This document shows, one piece after another, positions 26,135 to 34,265 of a stretch of 64,000 nucleotides of DNA. The stretch's first letter is position 1; each line of letters starts with the position of its first letter. The notes beneath the pieces are model-generated. The model was given only the letters and a program-made list of their open reading frames with translations, searched no databases and had not been told where the DNA came from. Source of the DNA: Palsa-504 sp963756575 (GTDB lineage: Bacteria; Actinomycetota; Actinomycetes; Streptosporangiales; Streptosporangiaceae); contig CAVWOM010000001.1 in assembly GCA_963756575.1 (NCBI GenBank), positions 907,569 through 971,568 on the forward strand. The letters are read 5' to 3'. The position numbers and the translations under genes are program-made.

Positions 26135-26989
26135 TCAGCCCCGGGCCGGGGGCCGGATGCCCCGGAACTCCCAGTCGCCGCCCAGCGCGGTGGACCGGAC
26201 CTCCTCGCTGGCCGTCGGCTGGGCGCCGAACCCGGCCTGGATGCCGCCCGGCCCCTCGGCGATGTAGTTCTTCAGCCGGCCGAGCCCGTCCACCTCCACC
26301 TCAACCACGTCGCCCGGCTGGACCGGCCGCGAGTTGGCCGGGGTGCCGGACAGCAGCACGTCGCCGGGGAGCAGGGTGATCGTGCGGGCGATGTCGGCCA
26401 CCAGGTAGTGCATGTCCCACCGCATCTCGTCGGTCGAGCCGTCCTGGGCCAGCGAGCCGTTGACGTAGGTGCGCAGCCGCTTACCGCGGAAGTCCCAGCC
26501 GGTGACCAGGCCGGGGCCGAGCGGCGCCATCGTGTCCGCCCCCTTGACCCGCAGCATCGACCCGGCGTCGGTGTCACGGAAGTCGTGCAGGCCGAAATCG
26601 TTCCCGATGGTGTAGCCGGCGATGTAGTCCCCGGCCTGCTCCGGGGTGATGCCCCGGCAGGACCGGCCGATCACGATGGCGACCTCGCCCTCGTAGTTCA
26701 GGTACTGGCAGCAGGCCGGCCGGATCACCGCCCCGCCGTGACCGAGCAGGGCCGAGACCGGCTTGTGGAAGTAGGTGGGCGCGGCGGGCAGCTTGGCGCC
26801 GAACTCCTCGACCCGGCTGCGGTGGTTCAGGTGCACCGCCACGATCTTGGTCGGCGTGCACGGCGGCAGGTGCACCGCCTCGGCCACCGCCACCCGGCGG
26901 CCGTCCCCGGCCACCAGCTCGTCCCCGTCCCGGATGACCTGGACGGTCGCCCCGTCCAGCAGGATCCGCCGGAATTCGGTCACTGCCAC
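26135..26989 (-). CDS. Fumarylacetoacetate hydrolase-family protein (HpaG-like)
   Basis: A 284-residue FAH-fold enzyme. The metal site is recognisable from NYEGEVAIVIG, DFGLHDFRD and the later GDVLLSGTPANSRPV. In homoprotocatechuate breakdown this family performs decarboxylation of OPET and isomerisation of the product. The start is GTG at 26989, overlapping the end of the dioxygenase gene by 10 bp. The context makes that role likely; other FAH activities (acylpyruvate hydrolase) are possible. Confidence 0.85.
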   Translation of the reverse strand: MAVTEFRRILLDGATVQVIRDGDELVAGDGRRVAVAEAVHLPPCTPTKIVAVHLNHRSRVEEFGAKLPAAPTYFHKPVSALLGHGGAVIRPACCQYLNYEGEVAIVIGRSCRGITPEQAGDYIAGYTIGNDFGLHDFRDTDAGSMLRVKGADTMAPLGPGLVTGWDFRGKRLRTYVNGSLAQDGSTDEMRWDMHYLVADIARTITLLPGDVLLSGTPANSRPVQPGDVVEVEVDGLGRLKNYIAEGPGGIQAGFGAQPTASEEVRSTALGGDWEFRGIRPPARG

Positions 26990-27858
26990 CCCTTAACCGG
27001 CCGGTCGAACCAGATGTGCATCTGCCCGGTGCCGACCGAGTTCTCGTACGCGCTGCAGGCCCGGCCGGGCGCGGTCACCGCCGCCCCGCCCAGAGCCGCG
27101 ATCATCATCAGGTACGGCCCGAAGCGAGCCTCCGGCCGGTACTTCAGGAATTCTGGCATGGTCTCGATCACCCGCGCATGGTCGCCGGCCTCGAGCCAGC
27201 CGATCCGCTCGAAGTCGGCCGCGCGGGCCGCCGCCGTCCTGATGTGGGCCGGGTCGCTGGCCTCGTGCGACCGCAGCTCGCGCAGCGACCAGAAGGTGTG
27301 CGACATGGCCCCGGACGCGACCAGCAGCACCGTGCGGCCGGAGGCCGCGATGGCCGCGCCCAGCGCCCGGCCGGCCCGGCCGAAGTCCTCGGTGTCCCCG
27401 GTCTGCGCGGTGCTGACCGAGACCCACCGTTTGTCCAGGCCGCGGCCCAGGTAGCTCCACAGGTTGACGGTGGCGTAGTGCACCGGCAGGTAAGGGTCGT
27501 CGATGGCGGTGATCCAGGTCCCGTGCGCCTGCGCCTGCGCCGCCATCGCGTGCGCCAGGTCCGGGTCGCCGCGCCAGTCGTACGGGATCCGGCACATCCC
27601 GCGCGGCAGCTCGTCGGAGGTGAACAGGCCGGCCCGGACCGGCTGGGCGGCCACGATGAACTCCACCGTGGTGTGCCAGTGCGAGTCGAGCACCACCACG
27701 GTGTCGTAGTCCAGCGCCGCGAAGACCTCACGGCGCAGCGCCTCCAGGCCCGGGACCAGGCTGATCTCCTTGCCCTCGTTCAGCTCCAGGCGCTCGGCCC
27801 GGGGCAGCATGATCGTCGGCACGTGCGCGAGGAGCCCGGCTCCGGCCACTTCACCCAC
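26980..27858 (-). CDS. hpaD: Class III extradiol dioxygenase (HpaD-like)
   Basis: A 292-residue LigB-type ring-cleavage enzyme. GLLAHVPTIM (His12) and LDSHWHTT supply the iron-binding histidines of the class III fold, and SGAMSHTFW carries a further conserved His. DELPRGMCRIPYDWRG resembles the equivalent segment of enteric HpaD. It should cleave 3,4-dihydroxyphenylacetate or a related catechol next to the ring hydroxyls. It overlaps the genes on both sides, which shows tight coupling. Confidence 0.85.
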   Translation of the reverse strand: MGEVAGAGLLAHVPTIMLPRAERLELNEGKEISLVPGLEALRREVFAALDYDTVVVLDSHWHTTVEFIVAAQPVRAGLFTSDELPRGMCRIPYDWRGDPDLAHAMAAQAQAHGTWITAIDDPYLPVHYATVNLWSYLGRGLDKRWVSVSTAQTGDTEDFGRAGRALGAAIAASGRTVLLVASGAMSHTFWSLRELRSHEASDPAHIRTAAARAADFERIGWLEAGDHARVIETMPEFLKYRPEARFGPYLMMIAALGGAAVTAPGRACSAYENSVGTGQMHIWFDRPVKGWQ

Positions 27859-29314
27859 GGGACCATCCTTCCGGTGCGTAGACCGTGTTCTTCACGTCGG
27901 CGTAGAAGTCGAAGCTCCAGGTGCCGCCCTCGCGGCCGATGCCCGACTGCCCGGCCCCGCCGAACGGCGCGCGCAGGTCCCGGACGAAGAAGCAGTTGAC
28001 CCACACGGTCCCGGCGACCAGCCGGCCCGCGACCCGGGCGGCCCGCTCCTCGTCGCCGGTGAACATCGTGGCCGCCAGGCCGTAGCGCGTGCCGTTGGCC
28101 AGCGCGACCGCCTCGGCCTCGCCGGAAAACGTCTGCAGGGTCAGCACCGGGCCGAACACTTCCTCGGTCAAGATCTCCGCCCCCGGCTCGGCCCCGGTCA
28201 GCAGCGTGGGCTGGTAGTACAGCCCGCCGAGGTCAGGGTTCGGCCCGCCGCCGAGCACCGGGCGGGCGCCGGCCGCGACCGCCCGCCGGACGAAGCCGTC
28301 CACCCGGTCCAGGTGCTGGCGGGTGATGTTCGGGCCGATGTCGGTGTGCTCGTCGCGCGGGTCACCTTGGCGGAGAGCATGGACACGTTCGGTAAATCGG
28401 GTTAGGAAGTCCGCGGCGGCCGGCTCCTCGACCAGGAGCCGGGTGCCGGCCAGGCAGACCTGCCCGGCGTTGTCGTACTGGCCGACCGCGTGCCGGACGG
28501 CTAGGTCCAGGTCGGCGTCGGCGAAGACCAGGAACGGGGACTTGCCGCCCAGTTCGAGCGAGGCCGGGGTGAGCTGGGCGCCGGCGGCCGCCGCGACCAG
28601 GCGCCCGGTCGCCACCGACCCGGTGAAGCAGACCCGGGCCAGGTCCGGGTGCGCGGCCAGCGGCGCCCCCGCCTCCTCGCCCAGGCCCTGAACCACGTTG
28701 AACACCCCGTCGGGCAGTCCGGCCGCGGCGGTGATGTCGGCCAGCAGGCTGGCGGTGAGCGGGGCCCACTCCGGCGGCTTGGCCACCACCGTGTTCCCGG
28801 CCGCCAGCGCGGGCGCGATCCGCCAGGTGGCCAGCATGAGCGGCGCGTTCCAGGGGGTGATGATCGCGGTCACCCCGGCCGGGTCCCAGGACACCTGCTC
28901 GCGGTGCCCGCGGATCTCCCGGCCGCCGCCGTCGAGCTCGCCGAGCCAGTCGGCGAAGAACCGGAAGTTGTACGCCGCCCGCGGCATCACGCTGTGCACG
29001 TGCGAGCGCAGCAGGGCCCCGTTGTCGGCCGTCTCGACCGCGGCCAGCTCGGCCGCGCGTGCCTCGATGCCGTCCGCGATCGCGTGCAGCACCGCCGACC
29101 GGGCCGGCGGCGGCGTCGCCGCCCAGGCCGCGAAGGCGTCCCGGGCCGCCCGCACGGCCGCGTCCGCCTCGGCCGCGCCGCCCCGGGCCACCTCGGCCAG
29201 CGGCTTCTCGTCGATGGGGGAGATGTCGGTGAAGGTCCCGGCCGAGGGCACCCGCCGCCCGCCGATCCAGTGCCGGGTGTCGACCTCCACCCCGGCCACG
29301 TTCGCGCTGCTCAT
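27851..29314 (-). CDS. hpaE: Aldehyde dehydrogenase (CHMS dehydrogenase, HpaE-like)
   Basis: A 487-residue NAD(P)-dependent aldehyde dehydrogenase. The catalytic Cys is in GQVCLAGTRL, the general base Glu is in SLELGGKSP, and the cofactor loop is FTGSVATGR. In this operon it should oxidise 5-carboxymethyl-2-hydroxymuconate semialdehyde, the ring-cleavage product. The start is ATG at 29314, overlapping the stop of the upstream ADC-like gene (ATGA). Confidence 0.9.
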   Translation of the reverse strand: MSSANVAGVEVDTRHWIGGRRVPSAGTFTDISPIDEKPLAEVARGGAAEADAAVRAARDAFAAWAATPPPARSAVLHAIADGIEARAAELAAVETADNGALLRSHVHSVMPRAAYNFRFFADWLGELDGGGREIRGHREQVSWDPAGVTAIITPWNAPLMLATWRIAPALAAGNTVVAKPPEWAPLTASLLADITAAAGLPDGVFNVVQGLGEEAGAPLAAHPDLARVCFTGSVATGRLVAAAAGAQLTPASLELGGKSPFLVFADADLDLAVRHAVGQYDNAGQVCLAGTRLLVEEPAAADFLTRFTERVHALRQGDPRDEHTDIGPNITRQHLDRVDGFVRRAVAAGARPVLGGGPNPDLGGLYYQPTLLTGAEPGAEILTEEVFGPVLTLQTFSGEAEAVALANGTRYGLAATMFTGDEERAARVAGRLVAGTVWVNCFFVRDLRAPFGGAGQSGIGREGGTWSFDFYADVKNTVYAPEGWSRG

Positions 29315-30105
29315 GACGAATACAGCACCTTCCCGCCGTCCCAGGTGACGCCTACTTGCTGGTAGTAGCCGCCGATGATCTCGCGGACCTCGAGCCGGGC
29401 CAGCTCCTCGGTGGGCGATTCGAACAGCTCCAGGGCGGCGTCGCCGCGCCAGGCCGGGCCGGCCTCGACGCTGGCGCTGCCCGACCGGACCAGCTCGTCC
29501 AGCGCGTCGGGCGCGCCCTTCTCGATCGAGGGCATCCACCGGTGGTGCGCCATCGGGTGGCCGTTGACGAACCCGGCCGCCGGGGCCTGCTCGCGCAGCG
29601 TCACCACCGCCTGGGCCAGCCGCCGGTCCGCGGCGGCCAGGGTCCCGGCGAACGTGCCGCCCGGACCGATCCTCGGGGCCGCCCGGCCGAACGGGTGGGC
29701 TCGTGTCTGGTGCACCGACCCCAGCTTCTTCGGGTAACCCTGGTGGAGGCCGCGCGCCAGCGCGAAGTCGGCGTCGACCCAGATGTAGACGCAGCGCGAG
29801 TACACCTGGTCCTCGAACGCGCACCGGACCACCGCGAAGCACTCCCGGTACTGGGCCCGCACCGGATCGAGCAGCTCCTCGCCGCTGTCGCCGCAGGACT
29901 GCCAGTCGGCCCAGATCAGCGCGACCGCGCCGGGGTCCTCCGGGGCCGCCCGCAGGGGCGGCGGGAGAAGCTCGGCCACCCGTTCGGGATCGGTCCGGTA
30001 CTCGACGGTGAGCAGGTCGCCGGAGTAATGCCACGGCGGCGGGGGCAGCAGCGAGGACCGGCCGGTGGCGGTCCTCGGGTAGAAGAACCCGGATACCTCA
30101 GCCAC
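29311..30105 (-). CDS. Acetoacetate decarboxylase-family protein
   Basis: A 264-residue ADC-fold protein: WHYSGDLLTVEYRTDPERVAELLPPPL at the N-terminus, and a central YPKKLGSVH whose Lys pair corresponds to the Schiff-base Lys of acetoacetate decarboxylase. I place the start at GTG 30105 because GGGGAG lies six bases before it; an in-frame ATG at 30147 is an alternative. It is first in the ring-cleavage operon. A decarboxylase or aldolase-type step on a keto acid would fit, but the usual hpa pathway has no ADC, so its role is open. Confidence 0.8.
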   Translation of the reverse strand: MAEVSGFFYPRTATGRSSLLPPPPWHYSGDLLTVEYRTDPERVAELLPPPLRAAPEDPGAVALIWADWQSCGDSGEELLDPVRAQYRECFAVVRCAFEDQVYSRCVYIWVDADFALARGLHQGYPKKLGSVHQTRAHPFGRAAPRIGPGGTFAGTLAAADRRLAQAVVTLREQAPAAGFVNGHPMAHHRWMPSIEKGAPDALDELVRSGSASVEAGPAWRGDAALELFESPTEELARLEVREIIGGYYQQVGVTWDGGKVLYSS

Positions 30106-30137
30106 GCGGCTCTCCCCATCCCCCAAAAGGGGATCGT

Positions 30138-30167
30138 TTGTATCCATACGACTTGCGATGCTAGCAT
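30138..30167. promoter_or_regulatory. Dyads in the divergent promoter region
   Basis: TTGTATCCATACGA (30138-30151) is an imperfect dyad of the GntR-like kind. ATGCTAGCAT (30158-30167) is a perfect palindrome overlapping the GS-like start codon. Both lie between the GS-like gene and the ring-cleavage operon and could control the two together. Confidence 0.4.
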
Positions 30168-31524
30168 GCTGCCCGTGGCGCACCCACCCTCCGATCATGA
30201 GGTATCCAGCGTCTGTGAACGGCTGCGGGCCGACGGCGTAGATGTCATCCGGGTGTCTTACCCCGACCTGATCGGCGTGGACCGCGGCCGCGATGTCCTG
30301 CTCGACGCGCTGCCCGGCGCGACCGAGCACGGCCTGGCCTTCTGCCGCGCGGTCTACCACACCTCCCCGATGGGCGACGTGGTCCCGGTCGAGGGCGGCC
30401 TGGCGGCGGGCCTGCCCGACATCCACGTCTTCCCCGACCTGTCCTCGCTCACCGCGCTGCCCTGGGAGCCGAACGCCGCCTGGTGCATCGGCGAGGCCTG
30501 CACCCCGGACGGCGAGCCGGCCCCGGAGGCGCCGCGCACGGTCGCCCGCCGGGTCGCGGACCGGTTCTCGTCGCTGGGCTACGCGCTGGCCTGCGGGCCC
30601 GAGCTCGAGTTCTTCCTGTGCGAGCAGGCCGCCGACGGCCAGTGGCGGCGCTACGCCGACGACCCCGGCAACGTCTACGTGGTCGGCCGCAAGGGCGACC
30701 CGCGGGGCCTGCTGCTGCACCTGCTCCGCCAGCTGCGCGACGCCGGGCTGCGGGTAACCGCGGCCAACCACGAGTTCTCGCCCGGCCAGTTCGAGATCAA
30801 CCTGGCGCACTCGGACCTGGTCGACGCGGCCGACCGGTCGTTCCGGCTCAAGTCCGCGGTGCAGGAGATCGCCCGCCAGCGCGGCCTGCTCGCCACCTTC
30901 ATGGCCAAGCCGTTCAACGACGAGGGCGGCTCCGGCTTCCACGTGCACGTCTCGGTCAACGACGAATCCGGACGGAACGTGTTCGGCGACCCCGCCGGTC
31001 CCGACGGCCTGTCCGCCGTGGGGCGGCACGCCATCGGCGGGGTGCTCGCGCACGCGCCGGCGCTGAGCGCGCTGCTCAACCCGACCGTCAACTCCTACAA
31101 GCGGTTCGGCCCCGACACGCTGGCCCCCTGGCTGATCGACTGGGGCCTGGACAACCGCAGCGCGATGGTGCGGGTGCCGCCCGACCGCGGGCCCGGGGCG
31201 CGGATGGAGATCCGGCTGGGCGACGCGACCGCCAACCCCTACCTGGCCCTGGCCGCCGTCGGCGCGGCCGCCTACCTGGGTATCGCCGACAAGACCGAGC
31301 CGCCGGACAAGCTCGAGGGGTACGGCTACGACCCGGAGCGGGCCCAGATCCTGCCGATGCGGCTGCCCGACGCCCTGGCCGCCCTGGAGGCCGACACCGA
31401 GCTCGCCGACGTCCTCGGCCGCTACTTCGTCGCCTCGTTCGGCGCCTACAAGCGCAATGAGATCGAGCGCTTCGAGCGCTACGTCACCGACTGGGAATTC
31501 CGCGAGTACGCCTATCACCTGTGA
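30166..31524 (+). CDS. Glutamine synthetase-family protein
   Basis: A 452-residue GS-fold enzyme. LACGPELEFFLCEQ gives the first Glu metal ligands, ANHEFSPGQFEINL the second set, FMAKPFNDEGGSGFHVHVS the ATP/metal region and NPTVNSYKRFGP the substrate flap. The Arg pair RVPPDRGPGARMEIR is present. It lacks the adenylylation Tyr context of GlnA1. Such paralogues ligate glutamate to amines or other nitrogen compounds. The start is ATG 30166, with a GTG at 30175 as an alternative. It is divergent from the ring-cleavage operon and convergent with sigma copy 1, overlapping it by 41 bp. Confidence 0.85.
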   Translation: MLPVAHPPSDHEVSSVCERLRADGVDVIRVSYPDLIGVDRGRDVLLDALPGATEHGLAFCRAVYHTSPMGDVVPVEGGLAAGLPDIHVFPDLSSLTALPWEPNAAWCIGEACTPDGEPAPEAPRTVARRVADRFSSLGYALACGPELEFFLCEQAADGQWRRYADDPGNVYVVGRKGDPRGLLLHLLRQLRDAGLRVTAANHEFSPGQFEINLAHSDLVDAADRSFRLKSAVQEIARQRGLLATFMAKPFNDEGGSGFHVHVSVNDESGRNVFGDPAGPDGLSAVGRHAIGGVLAHAPALSALLNPTVNSYKRFGPDTLAPWLIDWGLDNRSAMVRVPPDRGPGARMEIRLGDATANPYLALAAVGAAAYLGIADKTEPPDKLEGYGYDPERAQILPMRLPDALAALEADTELADVLGRYFVASFGAYKRNEIERFERYVTDWEFREYAYHL

Positions 31525-32134
31525 GTTCCGCTTCCCCGGTTTCCAGCTTGCGCTGCAGGGTGCGCAGTCCCCGGCTGGCGGCGGTGCGGATGGCGCCGGG
31601 GCGCTTGCCGAGGATGGTGCCGGCGGTGGCGGCGTCGAGGCCGATGACGGCGCGGAGCAGGACGGCCTCGGCCTGGTCCGGCGGGAGGGTGGCGATGAGG
31701 GTGATGGCGTCGCGGGTGGCGGTGGCGTCGAGGGCGTGCTGGGCGGTGTCGTCGTGGGGGGCGGCCCAGGTGGCGAGGTCTTCGGCTCCGATGGCGAGGG
31801 CGGGGGGCTTGCGCTGGTTGCGGCGCAGGTGGTCCAGGGCGCGGTGGCGGGCGATGGTGGTGACCCAGCCGCGGAAGCCGTCGTAGGTGCCGGTGAAGCC
31901 GGCCAGGTCGCGGGTGACCTGGAGCCAGGTTTCCGAGGCGATGTCCTCGGCGTCCTGGCTGACCAGGGTGTGCAGGTAGCGGAGCAGGCGGGGCTGCAGG
32001 TCGCGGTAGAGCAGCCGGAACGCCCCGGCGTCACCGCCCTGCGCCCGCACCACCGCGTCCGCGAGCCCCGCGTCCCCGGCCTGCTCCCGCGGCTGGAGTG
32101 ACATGCTGGCTGGCCCATCCGCCCACAGGCCCAT
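31484..32134 (-). CDS. ECF-type RNA polymerase sigma factor, copy 1
   Basis: A 216-residue sigma-70-family protein with regions 2 and 4 only. Region 2 is AFRLLYRDLQPRLLRYLHTL ... DIASETWLQVTRD ... FRGWVTTIARHRALDHLRR. Region 4 is LPPDQAEAVLLRAVIGLDA followed by GKRPGAIRTAASRGLRTL. The central 491 bp (31558-32048) is shared with copy 2 except for one base, whereas the N-terminal about 28 and C-terminal about 25 residues are unrelated. Its 3' end overlaps the convergent GS-like gene. A 69-residue gene precedes it by 6 bp. The start could also be the ATG at 32104. Confidence 0.9.
   Translation of the reverse strand: MGLWADGPASMSLQPREQAGDAGLADAVVRAQGGDAGAFRLLYRDLQPRLLRYLHTLVSQDAEDIASETWLQVTRDLAGFTGTYDGFRGWVTTIARHRALDHLRRNQRKPPALAIGAEDLATWAAPHDDTAQHALDATATRDAITLIATLPPDQAEAVLLRAVIGLDAATAGTILGKRPGAIRTAASRGLRTLQRKLETGEAELTGDRRTRGIPSR
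31558..32048. repeat. 491-bp direct repeat, copy A (sigma core)
   Basis: Identical to 33674-34164 except for T/C at the GGGTGTGCAGG site near 31969. Both edges are abrupt. The repeat covers sigma regions 2 to 4 but not the two ends of either gene. Confidence 0.97.
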
Positions 32135-32140
32135 AGCGCG

Positions 32141-32350
32141 CTACAGCCTCATCAGGCCGTCGCGGACGCGGACCAGGAGTTCGTAGCCGGGTGGCTGGGC
32201 CCGCCGCGGGGCGGGAACGCGGCGGCCCGGCCGCGAGGGCATGGTGGCGGTGCGGGCGCCGCCGGGGACTGAGTCGATCCGGGTCGTTTCGGCGGCCCGG
32301 GCGGTCGCGCCCAGGGTGCCGCCGAATTCTGTTGTCCGGCATATCGTCAT
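32141..32350 (-). CDS. Small protein upstream of sigma copy 1
   Basis: A 69-residue frame ending 6 bp before the sigma start. The middle is Pro/Arg-rich and the tail reads PPGYELLVRVRDGLMRL. The spacing suggests coupling to the sigma gene. The ribosome site is weak, the codon pattern is ordinary and no family is recognised. Confidence 0.45.
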   Translation of the reverse strand: MTICRTTEFGGTLGATARAAETTRIDSVPGGARTATMPSRPGRRVPAPRRAQPPGYELLVRVRDGLMRL

Positions 32351-32406
32351 ACCCGGCTCAGCGACACAAGCGCACTTTTCGTCACTGCCATCACCGTGCC
32401 ATCACC

Positions 32407-32451
32407 AAAAAATTCGGGCGGAACGGTGCTTGCGGGAGCACCGTTCCGCCC
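32407..32451 (-). terminator. Rho-independent terminator after the repeat protein gene
   Basis: GGGCGGAACGGTGCT (32416-32430) pairs perfectly with 32437-32451 across a 6-base loop. On the minus strand it is followed by GAATTTTTTGG, a T-run. It ends the operon of sigma copy 2 and the 12-residue-repeat protein. The rest of 32351-32472 holds nothing else I can identify. Confidence 0.88.
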
Positions 32452-32472
32452 GAGAGCGGCTGACCAGGAGCG

Positions 32473-33585
32473 CTACAGGCCAGGCAGCAGGCCGAGCACA
32501 GAACCGGACAGCCCGGACAGGCCGGACAGCAGCGAGCTGGGCAGCTCGCTCACCAGCTGGGAGGCCGCCGAGGTCGGCAGCTCGTTGAGGATCTGGGTCG
32601 CGGTCGAGGCCGGCAGCGCGGTGAAGAGCTGGGTCACCACCGAGCCGGGCAGCGAGGTCAGCAGCTGGCTCACGGTCGAGACCGGCAGCTCGGTCAGCAG
32701 CGTCGACAAGGTGGACGACGGCAGCGAGGTCAGGTCCTGCGCCAGCGTCGCGACGGGCAGCTGGGTCAGCAGCGTCGACAGCAGGTTCACCGGCAGGTTG
32801 ACCAGGTCGGCCGGCTGGGGGAGCCCCGGCAGGTCGAGCAGCAGCGCGCAGTAGTCGGGCACGTTCAGGACCGACCGGGCCGTACCGACCAGGGAGGAGA
32901 ACTCGCTGTCGTTCTTCACCACCGCGGACACCGTGCCGCTGGCCAGCGCCTGGTCCTGGGCCGTCTTGGTCAGCGACCCGGTGGTGCCCGTCACCTTCTG
33001 GGCCAGGGCCTGGCACAGCCCGGCCGCGGTCTGCGGGATGCTGGCCGGCGACGGGCTCGCCGAGGCCGAGGCCGAGGCGGAGGGGGAGGCCTGCGGCGGG
33101 ACGGTCCCGGCCGGGGCGCTGGACGCCGCCGACGCGGACGGCGACGCGGAACCGGAACCGGATGGGGTCGCGGACGGCCCGGTCCAGCCCGGCACCGAGG
33201 TGACCGGGCGGGCGGTGCTGGTCCCGCTGGGCGCGGGGGACGAGCCCGAGAAGGTGCCGGTGCTGGCGGCCAGCGCGACGCCGCCGCCGGCGGTGACGGC
33301 TAGTGCGGCCGCGATCACCTTCACGGTGAGGATCTTGGCCAGCGGGGACTTTATCATCTGCTCACTCCGGGAATCGGCAACGGATGCGAGATGATTCGCC
33401 TCGAAGGCGGCCACCGCCATCTGCTCGCCGGCCAGCTCGTCCTCGCGGCCTGGCGCCGACGCGGCGGCGAGCACGCTGATGAGCGGCCCGCGGCCCGTCA
33501 GGGAGCCCTGGTCCGGCCCGGCCGCGCCGTCGAGAAGCTGATCGGCGGCCTTCCGGCTGATCCTGCGGTAATGGCGTGTGTTCAT
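32473..33585 (-). CDS. Membrane protein with 12-residue extracellular repeats, coupled to sigma copy 2
   Basis: A 370-residue protein. A charged cytoplasmic N-terminus (residues 1-82, with LAGEQMAVAAFEANHL) precedes one transmembrane helix (about 85-107, TVKVIAAALAVTAGGGVALAA). A Ser/Pro/Ala-rich linker, a small domain with two Cys and then seven to eight units of 12 residues follow (264-370), of the form LP-x-S-T-x-x-x-LL-T-(S/E). The repeat shows in the DNA as a 36-bp period. The ATG overlaps the sigma stop by 4 bp. By position and topology it could be the anti-sigma partner or a surface sensor; no anti-sigma motif is proven. Confidence 0.85.
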   Translation of the reverse strand: MNTRHYRRISRKAADQLLDGAAGPDQGSLTGRGPLISVLAAASAPGREDELAGEQMAVAAFEANHLASVADSRSEQMIKSPLAKILTVKVIAAALAVTAGGGVALAASTGTFSGSSPAPSGTSTARPVTSVPGWTGPSATPSGSGSASPSASAASSAPAGTVPPQASPSASASASASPSPASIPQTAAGLCQALAQKVTGTTGSLTKTAQDQALASGTVSAVVKNDSEFSSLVGTARSVLNVPDYCALLLDLPGLPQPADLVNLPVNLLSTLLTQLPVATLAQDLTSLPSSTLSTLLTELPVSTVSQLLTSLPGSVVTQLFTALPASTATQILNELPTSAASQLVSELPSSLLSGLSGLSGSVLGLLPGL

Positions 33586-34196
33586 CTCACGTCCTTCAGC
33601 GCCAAGTCCCTCGTTTGTGTCACTGGTCCTGTTACCGGCGGCTCCGTGGCGGTGCGGTCGAGCTGCTGGCTGAGGGTGCGCAGTCCCCGGCTGGCGGCGG
33701 TGCGGATGGCGCCGGGGCGCTTGCCGAGGATGGTGCCGGCGGTGGCGGCGTCGAGGCCGATGACGGCGCGGAGCAGGACGGCCTCGGCCTGGTCCGGCGG
33801 GAGGGTGGCGATGAGGGTGATGGCGTCGCGGGTGGCGGTGGCGTCGAGGGCGTGCTGGGCGGTGTCGTCGTGGGGGGCGGCCCAGGTGGCGAGGTCTTCG
33901 GCTCCGATGGCGAGGGCGGGGGGCTTGCGCTGGTTGCGGCGCAGGTGGTCCAGGGCGCGGTGGCGGGCGATGGTGGTGACCCAGCCGCGGAAGCCGTCGT
34001 AGGTGCCGGTGAAGCCGGCCAGGTCGCGGGTGACCTGGAGCCAGGTTTCCGAGGCGATGTCCTCGGCGTCCTGGCTGACCAGGGCGTGCAGGTAGCGGAG
34101 CAGGCGGGGCTGCAGGTCGCGGTAGAGCAGCCGGAACGCCCCGGCGTCACCGCCCTGCGCCCGCCGTACCGCTTCGTCCAGGCCTGCCCCGGTCAC
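33582..34196 (-). CDS. ECF-type RNA polymerase sigma factor, copy 2
   Basis: A 204-residue sigma factor whose region 2-4 core is the same as in copy 1, including both DNA-contact regions. Only one core residue differs (Ala for Thr in YLHALVSQ). The N-terminus is shorter (MTGAGLDEAVRR) and the C-terminus is a different tail (SQQLDRTATEPPVTGPVTQ). The start is GTG at 34196. It is translationally coupled to the membrane repeat protein. Identical recognition regions mean both sigma factors should read the same promoters. Confidence 0.9.
   Translation of the reverse strand: MTGAGLDEAVRRAQGGDAGAFRLLYRDLQPRLLRYLHALVSQDAEDIASETWLQVTRDLAGFTGTYDGFRGWVTTIARHRALDHLRRNQRKPPALAIGAEDLATWAAPHDDTAQHALDATATRDAITLIATLPPDQAEAVLLRAVIGLDAATAGTILGKRPGAIRTAASRGLRTLSQQLDRTATEPPVTGPVTQTRDLALKDVR
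33674..34164. repeat. 491-bp direct repeat, copy B (sigma core)
   Basis: Second copy of the block at 31558-32048, in the same orientation, with 490 of 491 bases identical by my base-by-base reading. Confidence 0.97.
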
Positions 34197-34265
34197 CCGT
34201 CACATGATGGGACAGGCGGGCGACCGGGTGCGGACTAAGTGAGAAATAGCGGTTAATGTCCGGTC

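Noticed and set aside
29311..32118. A very long minus-strand open frame covering the ADC-like gene, the GS-like gene and sigma copy 1
   Set aside because: Only the 29311-30105 part has a protein fold. The rest is the antisense of the GS-like gene and an off-frame reading of the sigma gene; long antisense frames are expected at this GC content.
31484..34196. Composite transposon formed by the two sigma repeats
   Set aside because: No transposase, no terminal inverted repeats and no target duplication; the repeats are coding cores.
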